A DNA stretch of 64,000 bases from Pseudomonas pergaminensis (lineage in GTDB: Bacteria; Pseudomonadota; Gammaproteobacteria; Pseudomonadales; Pseudomonadaceae). The stretch spans positions 3,534,001 to 3,598,000 of the forward strand of contig NZ_CP078013.2 of the NCBI RefSeq assembly GCF_024112395.2. Reading direction: 5' to 3'. Every line of letters begins with the position of its first letter. Position 1 is the first letter of the stretch. A program made the translations under genes and the position numbers. The notes under the pieces are model-generated. The model was given only the letters and a program-made list of their open reading frames with translations, made no database searches and was not told the DNA's origin. Shown piece after piece: positions 15,223 to 24,347 of this stretch.

Positions 15223-18200
15223 TTGACTAATCTTGATACTCGCCCTTCTGGACAACTGCCTCCCACCCCTTACAGCTATCACCCTTCTCTCCAACCGGAG
15301 CGCTCCCTATCCACCCTGCAAGGCACTGCCACCAATGGCGTCGACTCAGCAGGCGCCCCACTCCATCCGAATCCGAATGAAAGCCCAGGTACCGGGGGCT
15401 TTAAACAACAACTGGCAGACCAGCAAAACTTCAGGACCCTGGCACGCGAACTCATTGAGCTGGCCAGGTGCCTGGATGAAACCGTGCCCCCACATGCGAT
15501 CCTGACTGCGCTCAAGGCCACGCCGATGAGTGTCGCCCCCGGCTCGACCTCCTCGGATGAGGCGGGTAGCAGCACCACGCTGGAAAACTACATTGCCACC
15601 AACGGCCTACCCCTACCTGACAGCCGTTCTTCCTTGACCGAATTGGCCAATGCCTTGATCGACAGAGCTCTGGAACATCCTCTGGGCAATTTTGGTGGTG
15701 CCTTGAGCTGGCCCCTGCCCTTAAACACAGATGAACAACAGCGCCTGCGCCTGAATGCCATGTACCACAAGCACCACCTCGGGGATAAGCGCTCGGTCGT
15801 GCAATCCAAAGGGGGGTTGCTGGAGTTTTTGCGCTATGAGGCGCCACTTCTTGAAGGCGTACTGAATGATCCCATCAAAGTGTTGGAGGCCCTGGTCGGT
15901 TCGGCCCAAGGGCAATTGATGGGAGCAGCCCTGCAGCAACGCATGAACGGGGCTCGCACTGAAGACAGTGCGAACGATTACCTCATGGCGGCCATGATTC
16001 TGCAGTTGGACCCGCAATACTTCACCGAAACTCACCCCAATAAAGTGGCTGGTTTCGATGTGTCCAGCGACGCACATTGGGGCAAACCCTTGTCGACCAT
16101 TGTGGACGACTTGAGCACTTACCTGAGCGATATCGACAAAACGTCGACCGAGATGGCCAAAACGGCTGCACACCTCCTGCTGTCAATGAAGGCCCCCGAA
16201 CTCCTGATAAAGGATGTTCCAGGCACGGTGGTATACGGCAGCGCAGCTTGGGTCAGGCTGGCGGTCGCTGCAGCATCGATAGAAGCCCAGACACCTGGAA
16301 AAGTACAAAACATGACCTTTGCCCAGGTCATGGCCGAGGCTGATAGTGCCGGCCTCGCCGATCTAAGCGCCACTCAAAACGCGCAGATTGCGGCCCTGCG
16401 GGTATGGGGTTTGGCCAACGGCATTCTTTCTCCGGCGCAGGCCGGGCGGTACAACACAGCCGATATCGAGGTGGCCAGAAACGCGTTCAATCAACAGACC
16501 CTTGATCAGGTAGAGGCCTCCAGTCTGATCCAGGCTGAAATGCCCAGCCGTAAGGATATCGCCCTCGCTCGTCTTAAAGAGCGGTTTGGCGAAGACGTGC
16601 CGTTTGAAGAAAAACTGCTGAAGGTCTATGACACCAAGCAACCCTTCGCCCAGCCGGTCTACGACCCTAATCGAGCCCCTGCCGGCCTGTTCTCGCTGCT
16701 GGACATCGCCATGAGCGGGTTACACAACTACGACTGGATAAGCCAAGATAAACGCATCAACACTGCGTTGCAGGGCAAGTCGCTCAAATTCGATGTAAAG
16801 GCCGAATTTGACTACCAACTGGCTCAAGCCATCGACGACAAGAAAAAGGGCATTGGCGTAGCGATCAAACATATGATTGCCCAGCTTCCACTGGCAGACA
16901 GGCAGAACCTCGAGTACGGGCAGCTTGAATTCTATCAACTCGACACCTATCGGCTTGGCACGGGTTTCACCGGCCGGACTCTCGAGACAAAGAATGAAAA
17001 ACTGTACGTTAAAGCCTCGGGCGCGAATGGCGACGCCGTGTATGAGCTGGACCTGAAGCGGCAATCCATCACCCAGGTCGATGACAACGACCTGACCCGC
17101 GAGCGCCAACGTAATGGCAGTCTGGTCTATCCCATTCAAAAATTCACACCGCCTGCTCATGCCGACTTCAGCCAGAACACACAAGCCGAAGTGCCACTGC
17201 CTACCCCCTCCAGCTTCACAAGCGCTCGAACCAAGGCCATCGCAGATGCCTTCGTTGAACACCTTGATATTGATAACCGGTACGTGATCAAGCAGGCCAA
17301 GGGCGCCTCCACCTTCGATAGGCAGATGGACGCCGAATGGGGCGTGACCCATTTTTTCCTGGACTTCATTCCCCTCAGATCGGCGATTCGCAACTTACGC
17401 AACGGTGACTACCTGGATGGCGCGATAGACCTGGTGATGGACATCTTCAGCTTCGTCACGGCCGGCTTAGGGGCTGCTGCGAAAGCCGCCAAAATCGCCA
17501 CCAAGGCTGTCAGCCTGTCGAACAAGGCTTTGCATCTGTCGAAAATTGTCGGGACCACGGTGATCAGTGAGCTCAACCCGCTCAGCGGGGTAGGCGATCT
17601 ATTAGTGGGAGGCACTCGCCTCGTGAGTAAAGGCATTACGAAGGCCAAGATCGCAGCAGGGTTGACCAGCCCCACCTACGGCACTGTCACTTGGAGTTCT
17701 TTCAAGGTCGGGGACCGTACTCTGGAGACCAGCACCGTTCTGGTGAATGGTAAAACTTATGCGTACGACCCGGTCAAGAGGAGGCCTTATGGCTCCCCCC
17801 TGGCACAACCCGACGTACTGGACACCTTGAGCCCCAAGTCTCCAGACACGCACTCCCCCAGACAGTCGAACAGGCGCCATCGATACAACCCCATGAATAC
17901 CGACGCTCGTCCAATTCGCCTCGCAGAACCCTTACCCAAGGGCGCCTACGTAGAAAGCCTGAAAGGCACATTCGAACCTGACCATTTCAAACCTCACACC
18001 AAGATGGCAACCAAGGAAAAGTTCAACAAGGAAATGAGAGAAAGCTATGAGGCCCTTGACGAAACAGGATTGCCGCCGCGTCCTGTTATCCCATCAGTGC
18101 CCGAACCCATCACGGTGCAAGAAACGTTCGTAAAGTCTTTCAAGGCCTCAAATGGCGTAGTCTTGGGAGAGTCACATAAAGAGATGGCCAGTTTTAAGGT

Positions 18201-18762
18201 GCTGTTTGAAAACATAGACACATTAAAGAAGCAAGGCGTCAAGAAAGTGTATTTCGAAGGGTTTATCGAATTTCCGTGTCCGAAAAGTTTTTTGGATGAC
18301 GGTATTGGCTTTCTCGGAGATGGCAAAACGAAACGCACTGACCCGACGTTTAAAGAGCTGTGCGAGGAACTACAGGCCAATGACATACAAGTCATTCCCC
18401 TGGATCACTTCTACCTCACACGGCACAAAGATCTTCCCCGCCACCTGCGGCCGCAGCTGACAACGCCCATAGGCACGAAAACCCGCCTCGAAGAATTCAA
18501 CTACTTTGCCTCAGAGACCATCCTGGCGAATTCCGGGACTGAGAAGTGGGTCGCGCTGGTGGGGAATTCGCATATGAATACTTCCGAGAACGTACCAGGC
18601 CTCGCTGAATTGACAGGCGCTATCGGCATCGCTGTGTCTAACAAAGCAGGTATCCAAGGAGCGTACGGGACGAAAGTAGTGGGTCGCCCCCAGAACAAAA
18701 AAAAACCAGTAGGTTTCGACGGCGGTGTTCCGGGCGATCTGCAAATTTACGTACAACCGTAG
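15223..18762 (+). CDS. Large toxin/effector-like protein with C-terminal GESH/GNSH (TIKI/EreA-like) domain
   Basis: 1179 residues. The frame opens at a TTG (15223) with only a weak ribosome-binding site; no in-frame ATG occurs for over 150 codons, so the start is uncertain. There is no Sec signal. Residues 1-70 are Ser/Pro/Gln-rich, as in type III-secreted N-termini. A helical, mostly soluble region follows, then a hydrophobic stretch at about 729-760 (GAIDLVMDIFSFVTAGLGAA), as in the membrane-targeted or dermonecrotic toxins of Pseudomonas. From about 960 the C-terminus has GESH (982-985), Glu1012 in VYFEGF, and GNSHM (1114-1118). That spacing recalls the TIKI/EreA/ChaN-like hydrolase superfamily, which includes a Pasteurella-toxin domain. 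Its target is unknown. Confidence 0.65.
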   Translation: MTNLDTRPSGQLPPTPYSYHPSLQPERSLSTLQGTATNGVDSAGAPLHPNPNESPGTGGFKQQLADQQNFRTLARELIELARCLDETVPPHAILTALKATPMSVAPGSTSSDEAGSSTTLENYIATNGLPLPDSRSSLTELANALIDRALEHPLGNFGGALSWPLPLNTDEQQRLRLNAMYHKHHLGDKRSVVQSKGGLLEFLRYEAPLLEGVLNDPIKVLEALVGSAQGQLMGAALQQRMNGARTEDSANDYLMAAMILQLDPQYFTETHPNKVAGFDVSSDAHWGKPLSTIVDDLSTYLSDIDKTSTEMAKTAAHLLLSMKAPELLIKDVPGTVVYGSAAWVRLAVAAASIEAQTPGKVQNMTFAQVMAEADSAGLADLSATQNAQIAALRVWGLANGILSPAQAGRYNTADIEVARNAFNQQTLDQVEASSLIQAEMPSRKDIALARLKERFGEDVPFEEKLLKVYDTKQPFAQPVYDPNRAPAGLFSLLDIAMSGLHNYDWISQDKRINTALQGKSLKFDVKAEFDYQLAQAIDDKKKGIGVAIKHMIAQLPLADRQNLEYGQLEFYQLDTYRLGTGFTGRTLETKNEKLYVKASGANGDAVYELDLKRQSITQVDDNDLTRERQRNGSLVYPIQKFTPPAHADFSQNTQAEVPLPTPSSFTSARTKAIADAFVEHLDIDNRYVIKQAKGASTFDRQMDAEWGVTHFFLDFIPLRSAIRNLRNGDYLDGAIDLVMDIFSFVTAGLGAAAKAAKIATKAVSLSNKALHLSKIVGTTVISELNPLSGVGDLLVGGTRLVSKGITKAKIAAGLTSPTYGTVTWSSFKVGDRTLETSTVLVNGKTYAYDPVKRRPYGSPLAQPDVLDTLSPKSPDTHSPRQSNRRHRYNPMNTDARPIRLAEPLPKGAYVESLKGTFEPDHFKPHTKMATKEKFNKEMRESYEALDETGLPPRPVIPSVPEPITVQETFVKSFKASNGVVLGESHKEMASFKVLFENIDTLKKQGVKKVYFEGFIEFPCPKSFLDDGIGFLGDGKTKRTDPTFKELCEELQANDIQVIPLDHFYLTRHKDLPRHLRPQLTTPIGTKTRLEEFNYFASETILANSGTEKWVALVGNSHMNTSENVPGLAELTGAIGIAVSNKAGIQGAYGTKVVGRPQNKKKPVGFDGGVPGDLQIYVQP

Positions 18763-18785
18763 ACTTGCTCACCGCCCTTTCGCAC

Positions 18786-18819
18786 ACGACGGCTCGAGGA
18801 GGGTCTCTGGCCGTCGTTT
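18786..18819 (+). terminator. Weak terminator after the toxin gene
   Basis: ACGACGGC (18786-18793) and GCCGTCGT (18810-18817) form an 8-bp stem with a 16-nt loop followed by only TTTG. It lies between convergent genes and may serve both. Confidence 0.45.
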
Positions 18820-18825
18820 GATGAG

Positions 18826-19587
18826 TCAGCCGGCATGCACCCAACGCCGGTGCAACCAGCGCGCAAACGCATCCAGGGCAAAGCCCAACAGCCCGATCAG
18901 CAGCACCATCGCCATCAGCTCCGAATAGGCCAGGCGATCACGGGTGTCGAGGATGTAATAACCCAGCCCGGCGCTGACCCCGAGCATCTCGCACGGCACC
19001 AACACGATCCACACGATACCAATCGCCAGGCGCACGCCCGTCAGCACATGCCCGACAACGCCAGGCATAATCACCCGGCGCAAGGTTTCCCAGCGGGTCG
19101 CACTCAAGCTGCTGCTCAACTGCAACCAGCGCGGGTCCAATTGGCGCACGCCTGCGGCGGTGTTGAGCATGATCGGCCACACGGCGGCAAAGGCCAGCAG
19201 GAAATAGATCGGCTGGTCCCCTACCCCCATCAGCATCACCACGATGGGCATCCACGACAACGGCGAGATCATGCGCAGGAACTGGAAGGCCGGCGTGGTC
19301 GCCGCCTCCAGCTTGCGCGAACTGCCGACCAGCAAGCCCAGCGGGACACCGACCAGCAAGGCCAGGAACAGCCCGACAACAATGCGCTTGAGGCTTACTG
19401 CAATGTGCAGGTACAGCTCACCGCGCCCGAGCAATTCCCACAGGCTACTGAAGGTGGCGGCCAGGGAGAAACGCACGGACAACCCATCAGATGCGCCAAA
19501 CACCTTCACCCCCAGCCACCACAGCAGCAGCAACCCCGCCAGGCCACTCAACCCAAGCAACCAGCCCGGGATTTCACGGTTTTTCAA
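18826..19587 (-). CDS. ABC transporter permease (SsuC/TauC/NrtB type)
   Basis: 253 residues with about six transmembrane helices. The EAA-loop region SSLSATRWETLRRVIMPGVVGHVLTGVRLAIGI (about 158-190, given as a span) is typical of the nitrate/sulfonate/taurine permease family. The start is a TTG at 19587 overlapping the stop of the substrate-binding-protein gene by 4 nt (TTGA), so translation is coupled. It forms the membrane part of an importer with the two genes upstream. It is the last gene of a five-gene minus-strand operon. Confidence 0.93.
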   Translation of the reverse strand: MKNREIPGWLLGLSGLAGLLLLWWLGVKVFGASDGLSVRFSLAATFSSLWELLGRGELYLHIAVSLKRIVVGLFLALLVGVPLGLLVGSSRKLEAATTPAFQFLRMISPLSWMPIVVMLMGVGDQPIYFLLAFAAVWPIMLNTAAGVRQLDPRWLQLSSSLSATRWETLRRVIMPGVVGHVLTGVRLAIGIVWIVLVPCEMLGVSAGLGYYILDTRDRLAYSELMAMVLLIGLLGFALDAFARWLHRRWVHAG

Positions 19588-20783
19588 ACGCCGATCTCCT
19601 CGCGTCGCGCATAGCCGTCCGGCAAACCAAAGGTCCGCATGCCGCCCACCGCCTCGATGGCGTTGCGCACAAAGCGGTCATCCACTAGGTCCTTAGCGAC
19701 GAACGCCGGGTCAAGGTCGACGAGGAATTTCTTGTCGCCCTCGATCAGGGTGTCCTTCAGGCGGCGCACCAGTTCCTCGGTGTAGCTCGGGAAGGGATAG
19801 GGCTGGAAGTCGATACGGTGCTCATCCCAGTTCCCATGCTGGATCGCACCGTCGGCCAGGTAGGCAGCACGGTCAGCGGCGGCAGGCGCCAGCACCTTGC
19901 TCAACACCGGCTCGGCATGCGGGGTGTAGCGGTTCGGGCCGTCCTTGGACAACAGCTTCACCGCCTCTTCACGGTTGTCGCGGGTCCAGACCTGTGCCTT
20001 GACGATGGCATTCACCACCTTCTGCGACCACTCCGGGCGGTTGGCCAAATCGTGCTCGTGCATAAACACCACGCAGCACGCATGGTTGCGCCACACGTCG
20101 CCGGTAAAGCGCTGTACCCGGCCAACCTTGAGGTTTTCTGCCAGGGCATTGAACGGCTCGGCGACGATGTAGCCGTCGATGCGCTTGCTGGCCAAGGCCG
20201 GTGGCATGTCCGACGGTGGCAACACGATCAGGTTGACCTCATTGGCCGCCATCGCGCTGCCCGCTGCTCGCGCGACCGGGGTCAGGCCGTTGTCGCGGAA
20301 CAGTTGCTGCACCACCACGTTATGGATCGAATACCAGAACGGAATGGCCACCGATTTGCCGCCCAGTTGCTTCACATCAGTAATGCCCGGCGACACGGTC
20401 AAGCCCGAGCCGCCCACATGGTTCCAGGCCACCACTTTGGCCGGTACCTTGCTGCCATACCGCGCCCACACGGTCATCGGTGACAACAGGTGAATCACGT
20501 TGACCTGGCCCGAGATAAACGCCTCGATCACCTGCGCCCAACTGCGCAGCAGCACCGGGCGCTCGGCCTTGATGCCTTCGGCTTCGAACAGGCCATTGTT
20601 GTGCGCAACCAGCAGAGGCGTGGCGTCGGTGATCGGCAGGTAGCCGATGCGTACCGGTGCATCCGGCTCGCTGGCGGCGCGGGCTTGCAGGCTGCTCAAC
20701 AGCGGCAAGGCGCCGGCGGCACTCAGCACCGCCGAGAGTTTGAGAAAGTCGCGGCGCGAGTGGGTCAGGTCATCCAGGCACAT
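19584..20783 (-). CDS. ABC transporter substrate-binding protein with Tat signal (NrtA/SsuA type)
   Basis: 399 residues from ATG 20783. The N-terminus carries a twin-arginine motif (SRRDFLKLS) followed by a hydrophobic stretch and an ARA cleavage site, so it is exported folded by Tat. The mature domain starts with VRIGYLPITDATPLLVAHNNGLFEAEG (residues about 45-70), the standard opening of NMT1/SsuA-like binding proteins. It overlaps the ATPase gene by 14 nt. Tat export suggests it may bind a cofactor or fold early, as in CmpA/NrtA relatives. Ligand unknown. Confidence 0.92.
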   Translation of the reverse strand: MCLDDLTHSRRDFLKLSAVLSAAGALPLLSSLQARAASEPDAPVRIGYLPITDATPLLVAHNNGLFEAEGIKAERPVLLRSWAQVIEAFISGQVNVIHLLSPMTVWARYGSKVPAKVVAWNHVGGSGLTVSPGITDVKQLGGKSVAIPFWYSIHNVVVQQLFRDNGLTPVARAAGSAMAANEVNLIVLPPSDMPPALASKRIDGYIVAEPFNALAENLKVGRVQRFTGDVWRNHACCVVFMHEHDLANRPEWSQKVVNAIVKAQVWTRDNREEAVKLLSKDGPNRYTPHAEPVLSKVLAPAAADRAAYLADGAIQHGNWDEHRIDFQPYPFPSYTEELVRRLKDTLIEGDKKFLVDLDPAFVAKDLVDDRFVRNAIEAVGGMRTFGLPDGYARREEIGV

Positions 20784-21573
20784 GGGCAGGCTCCAGCAGG
20801 TCAAGGGGGTTGGGTTGAGGGCGGCTCGCCTGCCGTAGGGTTTTAAGAATGTCGATGCGCAACGCGCCGATGGCTTCGACCTGTTCCTCCCGTGGTTGCG
20901 GCAGGTCGATCAGCCACTCGCCCAACGTCCGCGCCGGGCGGTTACCCAGTAGCAGGATGCGGTCGGACAACAACAGCGCTTCATCAATGTCATGGGTGAT
21001 CAGCACCGCTGCCGAACCTTGCTCGCGATTGACCTTGAGCAGCAGGTGCTGCATGTCGGCGCGGGTCACTTCGTCCAGGGCCCCGAAGGGTTCATCCAGC
21101 AACAGCACTTGGGGTTGGCGCGCCAGGCAACGGGCCAGCGCCGTACGCTGGGCCATGCCACCGGAGAGCTGCGCCGGGAACTGCTGGCGCGCATGTTCCA
21201 GGCCAACGGCGGTGATGGCGTGATCAACGCGGCGGCGACGTTCGTCGTGGCTCAATTGCGGCTGCCGAGCGAAGTCGAGGCCGAAGGCGACGTTCTTTTC
21301 CAGGCTCAGCCAGGGCAACAGGCTGGGGTCCTGGAAGGCCACGGCCACGCGCGGATGGGGGCCGTCCAACGGTTCGCCCAACGCCCGCACACTGCCGCCC
21401 TGCGGGGCCTGCAGACCGGCAAGCACCCGCAACAGACTGGACTTGCCAACACCGCTGGGGCCCAGGATCGACACCACTTCACCGGGCTGCAAGTGCAGGT
21501 CAAAGCCCTGCAGCACCGGCCCGCTGGCATACCCCAGGCAAATCCCCTGGGCGCTCAGTACGGCACTGGTCAT
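20770..21573 (-). CDS. ABC transporter ATP-binding protein (SsuB/TauB type)
   Basis: 267 residues from ATG 21573; the open frame continues upstream but those residues have no ABC character. Walker A GPSGVGKSS, Q-loop VAFQDPSLLPW, signature LSGGMAQRTALARCLA, Walker B VLLLDEPFGALD, and H-loop THDIDEALLLSDR are all intact. It powers import by the adjacent permease and binding protein. The ATG overlaps the stop of the acyl-CoA-dehydrogenase-like gene (ATGA). Confidence 0.95.
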   Translation of the reverse strand: MTSAVLSAQGICLGYASGPVLQGFDLHLQPGEVVSILGPSGVGKSSLLRVLAGLQAPQGGSVRALGEPLDGPHPRVAVAFQDPSLLPWLSLEKNVAFGLDFARQPQLSHDERRRRVDHAITAVGLEHARQQFPAQLSGGMAQRTALARCLARQPQVLLLDEPFGALDEVTRADMQHLLLKVNREQGSAAVLITHDIDEALLLSDRILLLGNRPARTLGEWLIDLPQPREEQVEAIGALRIDILKTLRQASRPQPNPLDLLEPAHVPG

Positions 21574-22631
21574 AGGTTGGCCTGGCGCTGCAACTCGGTG
21601 CGCAATTGCACCAGGCTTGGGGTCACGATCGGCACAAACGCCGACTCGCGCCAACGTCGCGCAAACCCACTGCCGTGGGCCGTGAGGTAGGCCTTGCCGC
21701 CGCTGGCTTGCAGTTCCAGTTGCACAGCGCTGGTGGCTGTCTCGGCCAGGGCGATGCGCAGCTTGAACAACGGCACCGGCTCGGCCGCAAACCGCCCGGC
21801 CAGCAGGCCGCTCTTGAGGTCGGTGACCAGGTGCTCCAGGGTCACGCGCAAGGTTTCCAGTTCTTCGCGCAACACCGTACGGGTCGCGCCCAGATGGTAG
21901 GCCACTTCCGCCAACGAGCGGCGGGCCAAGCCAATGGCCAGGCCACACTGCAAGCCCAGGAACGCCGGGCGCACCGCCGGCAGGAACTTGCGCGCATCCT
22001 CATGCAGCAGCCAATCGCGGCTCAACGCCACGCCTTCCAAGCCGAGGGCGGCAGTATTGCTCGACTGCAAGCCGAGCAGTTCCAAGTCACTGGAGCGCTG
22101 CAGCCCGGCCACTGAATCGGGGATGGCCAGGATAAACGGCGCGCCGCCCGCAGCGTGCTCAATGGCAGCGGCGGCGACGAAGCCGCTCTTGCGCAGGTTG
22201 GTCACCCAATGCAGGCGGCCGTTGAGGGTCCAGCCGTCGTCGGTGGGTTCGGCGCTGATCTGCAGGGTCTCGATGCCCGACAAGAACTTCATGGCATTGG
22301 ACAGGCCCGTCGCACCCGCCAACCGGCCACTGAGCAAGTCCGGCAGCAGCCGCTCGCGCAGTTTCGCATTGGGGCTTTGCAGCAGGTATTCGATGAACGA
22401 TCGCTGGCCCCAGCACACGAATGCCGCCGCCAGGGAATGGCTGGCGACATTGGCAATGGCTTCCACCGCGCCTGCCACATCACCGCCCAGGCCACCCAGT
22501 TGAGTCGGCACGCCGATGCGCAATACGTTGGCCTCTGCCAGCCGTGGCAGCACTTCCTGTGGGTCGCAACTGCCCACATCCAAGGCTTGCGCCTGGATGT
22601 CGAGCCAACGGCTCAAGATGGGGTCAAGCAT
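21570..22631 (-). CDS. Acyl-CoA-dehydrogenase-family flavoprotein (SfnB-like)
   Basis: 353 residues. The N-terminal helical domain includes LAEANVLRIGVPTQLGGLGG, the central region has ATGLSNAMKFLSGIETLQI and DGWTLNGRLHWVTNL, and the C-terminal helical bundle has LQASGGKAYLTAHG. This is the layout of acyl-CoA-dehydrogenase or FMNH2-monooxygenase relatives such as SfnB and DszC. Linkage to a nitrate/sulfonate-type ABC importer suggests release of sulfur or nitrogen from an imported organic compound rather than fatty-acid oxidation. Lies 34 nt after the AhpD-like gene in the operon. Confidence 0.85.
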   Translation of the reverse strand: MLDPILSRWLDIQAQALDVGSCDPQEVLPRLAEANVLRIGVPTQLGGLGGDVAGAVEAIANVASHSLAAAFVCWGQRSFIEYLLQSPNAKLRERLLPDLLSGRLAGATGLSNAMKFLSGIETLQISAEPTDDGWTLNGRLHWVTNLRKSGFVAAAAIEHAAGGAPFILAIPDSVAGLQRSSDLELLGLQSSNTAALGLEGVALSRDWLLHEDARKFLPAVRPAFLGLQCGLAIGLARRSLAEVAYHLGATRTVLREELETLRVTLEHLVTDLKSGLLAGRFAAEPVPLFKLRIALAETATSAVQLELQASGGKAYLTAHGSGFARRWRESAFVPIVTPSLVQLRTELQRQANL

Positions 22632-22665
22632 TCAAGTCTCTCCTTGTGCAGCAGGTGGGCCAGGT

Positions 22666-23226
22666 TCAGCGTGCCGGTTTTTCCCAGCGGTACTGCGCCA
22701 GTTCCGGGTTCAACGGGGTACGGGCAAACACGTTGGCGAAGTTGCACAGGGTTGCCAGGCTGACGCCCAAAATGACTTCCAGGGCCTGGCCGTCGGAGTA
22801 ACCGGCTGCGCGGAAGGCATCGAAGCCTGCATCGCTGACATCGCCACGGGTGGCGATCACTTCGCGGGTGAAGGCGGCAAGTGTTTCATAACGGGCATTG
22901 GGCAGTTCGCCGCGTTGGCGCAGGGCGTCGATGACCTCTTCCGGCAACTTGGCTTTGTTGCGCGCCACGGCGGTGTGGCCGGCCACACAGAAATCGCAGC
23001 CATGGGTGGTGGCGGCAATCAGCTGCACCACCTCGCGATCGGCCAGGCTCAGCTCGGCCTTGGCGTTGAGGCCGGACACGGTGATGTAGGTTTCCAGCGC
23101 CGCCGGGGCGTTGGCCAATACCGCCAGCAGATTGGGGATGAAGCCCGAGCCTTTCAGCGCGTTTTCCAGGAAGGGCTTGGCCGCTTCCGGCGCGGTTTCA
23201 GGGGTGAGCAACGGTACACGGGACAT
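22666..23226 (-). CDS. Carboxymuconolactone-decarboxylase/AhpD-family protein
   Basis: 186 residues. It carries the AhpD-type motif with Cys77 and Cys80 and the following His84 (HGCDFCVAGHTAV), plus N-terminal KGSGFIPNLLAVLANAP, usual for peroxidase-related CMD proteins. The two cysteines would give it thiol-peroxidase activity. First gene of the minus-strand operon that continues into the acyl-CoA-dehydrogenase-like protein and the ABC importer, so it may remove peroxide made by the flavoenzyme. Divergent from an AraC regulator. Confidence 0.9.
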   Translation of the reverse strand: MSRVPLLTPETAPEAAKPFLENALKGSGFIPNLLAVLANAPAALETYITVSGLNAKAELSLADREVVQLIAATTHGCDFCVAGHTAVARNKAKLPEEVIDALRQRGELPNARYETLAAFTREVIATRGDVSDAGFDAFRAAGYSDGQALEVILGVSLATLCNFANVFARTPLNPELAQYRWEKPAR

Positions 23227-23328
23227 GGAGTGGACTCCTGATGGGTTCGTGCACCCAGTCTGTTGGTTATAAAAAATCGCCTCAATAGTCTAAAGTAGCG
23301 ATTACTTGCTCTTGAGTCTTTCCATTAG

Positions 23329-24240
23329 ATGAATTCGTCCAGTGCACTTGTCGATTGGTTATTAGACAGCCTCGAACTCGACACCAGCCTGTTCCATGTC
23401 GGCCGTTACTGCGGCGATTGGCATGCGAGCACCCATGGCCTGGCGAGCGCGAGTTTTCACTTGGTGGTGCAAGGCCAGTGCTGGCTGCACATCGAGGGCG
23501 ACAGCACGCCCCATCAACTGGAAAACGGCGATGCGGTGTTCCTGTTGCGGGACCTGGTCTATCGCCTGTCCGGCGAACCGACTGCGGCGGGCGCCCAGGA
23601 ATGCCCCCGCGTGCCGATGGTGCCCCTGGACCGCGCCGCCGACGATGGCGTTGGCCTGGTGTGTGGGTTCTTTCATTTCCAGTCCGGCTTGTCCGCGATG
23701 ATCGTCGACACCCTGCCCGCCTGGATCATTCTGCGCGCAGGCGACCCCTCACTGACCGCCGCGCGCAACCTGTTCGAACTGATCCTGCAAGAGTGCGAGC
23801 GGGTGCCCGCGCCCTCTTCTGCCTTGCTCGAACGGCTTTGCCATCTGCTGTTTCTGTACGTGCTGCGCCAACAGGTGCTGGATAACACCGAACTCGGCGG
23901 CCTGGCTGCGCTGGGCCGGCAGCCAGCGTTTGCCCACCTGCTGGAGCAATTGATCGCCCACCCGGCCGATGCCTGGACCCTGGAGAGCATGGCCGCGTGT
24001 ACCGGGCTGTCGCGCTCGGCGTTTTTCAAGCGCTTCAATGAACTGTGCGGGCAGTCGCCGGGGCAGGTGCTGTTGATGATGCGCATGCGCCACGCCTGCC
24101 AGCTGTTCAAGCAGGATCAGACGGTGGCGGATGTGTCATTGGCGGTGGGTTATCAGTCGGTGGCGGCGTTTACACGGGCGTTTCACAAAGTGACCGGGCA
24201 GCAGCCTGGGGCGTATCGCAGGTCGCAGATACAGAATTGA
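23329..24240 (+). CDS. AraC-family regulator with N-terminal cupin domain
   Basis: 303 residues from ATG 23329. The N-terminal half is a cupin-like sensor (FHLVVQGQCWLHIEG, ENGDAVFLLRD). The C-terminal half has the two AraC helix-turn-helix motifs (LESMAACTGLSRSAFFKRF and VADVSLAVGYQSVAAFTRAF), ending KVTGQQPGAYR. It is divergent from the AhpD-like/flavoprotein/ABC operon with 102 nt between them, so it most likely controls that operon in response to the imported or processed compound. Confidence 0.93.
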   Translation: MNSSSALVDWLLDSLELDTSLFHVGRYCGDWHASTHGLASASFHLVVQGQCWLHIEGDSTPHQLENGDAVFLLRDLVYRLSGEPTAAGAQECPRVPMVPLDRAADDGVGLVCGFFHFQSGLSAMIVDTLPAWIILRAGDPSLTAARNLFELILQECERVPAPSSALLERLCHLLFLYVLRQQVLDNTELGGLAALGRQPAFAHLLEQLIAHPADAWTLESMAACTGLSRSAFFKRFNELCGQSPGQVLLMMRMRHACQLFKQDQTVADVSLAVGYQSVAAFTRAFHKVTGQQPGAYRRSQIQN

Positions 24241-24283
24241 GTCGCTAAGCAGGAAGATTCACCGACTGCGATTGTAGGAAGAT

Positions 24284-24311
24284 GGAACGTTTTGCGCGCG
24301 GACACCACCCA
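24284..24311 (+). promoter_or_regulatory. Near-consensus hrp box (HrpL-type promoter)
   Basis: GGAACG (24284-24289), 15 nt, then CCACCCA (24305-24311). The HrpL consensus is GGAACC-N15/16-CCACNNA: the downstream half is perfect, the upstream half has one mismatch (final base), and the spacing is right. It ends 36 nt before the GTG start of the M91 protease gene, a normal distance. Confidence 0.65.
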
Positions 24312-24347
24312 TGAGGCTCTCACTCGACAGACTTTGGATGCAATCCC

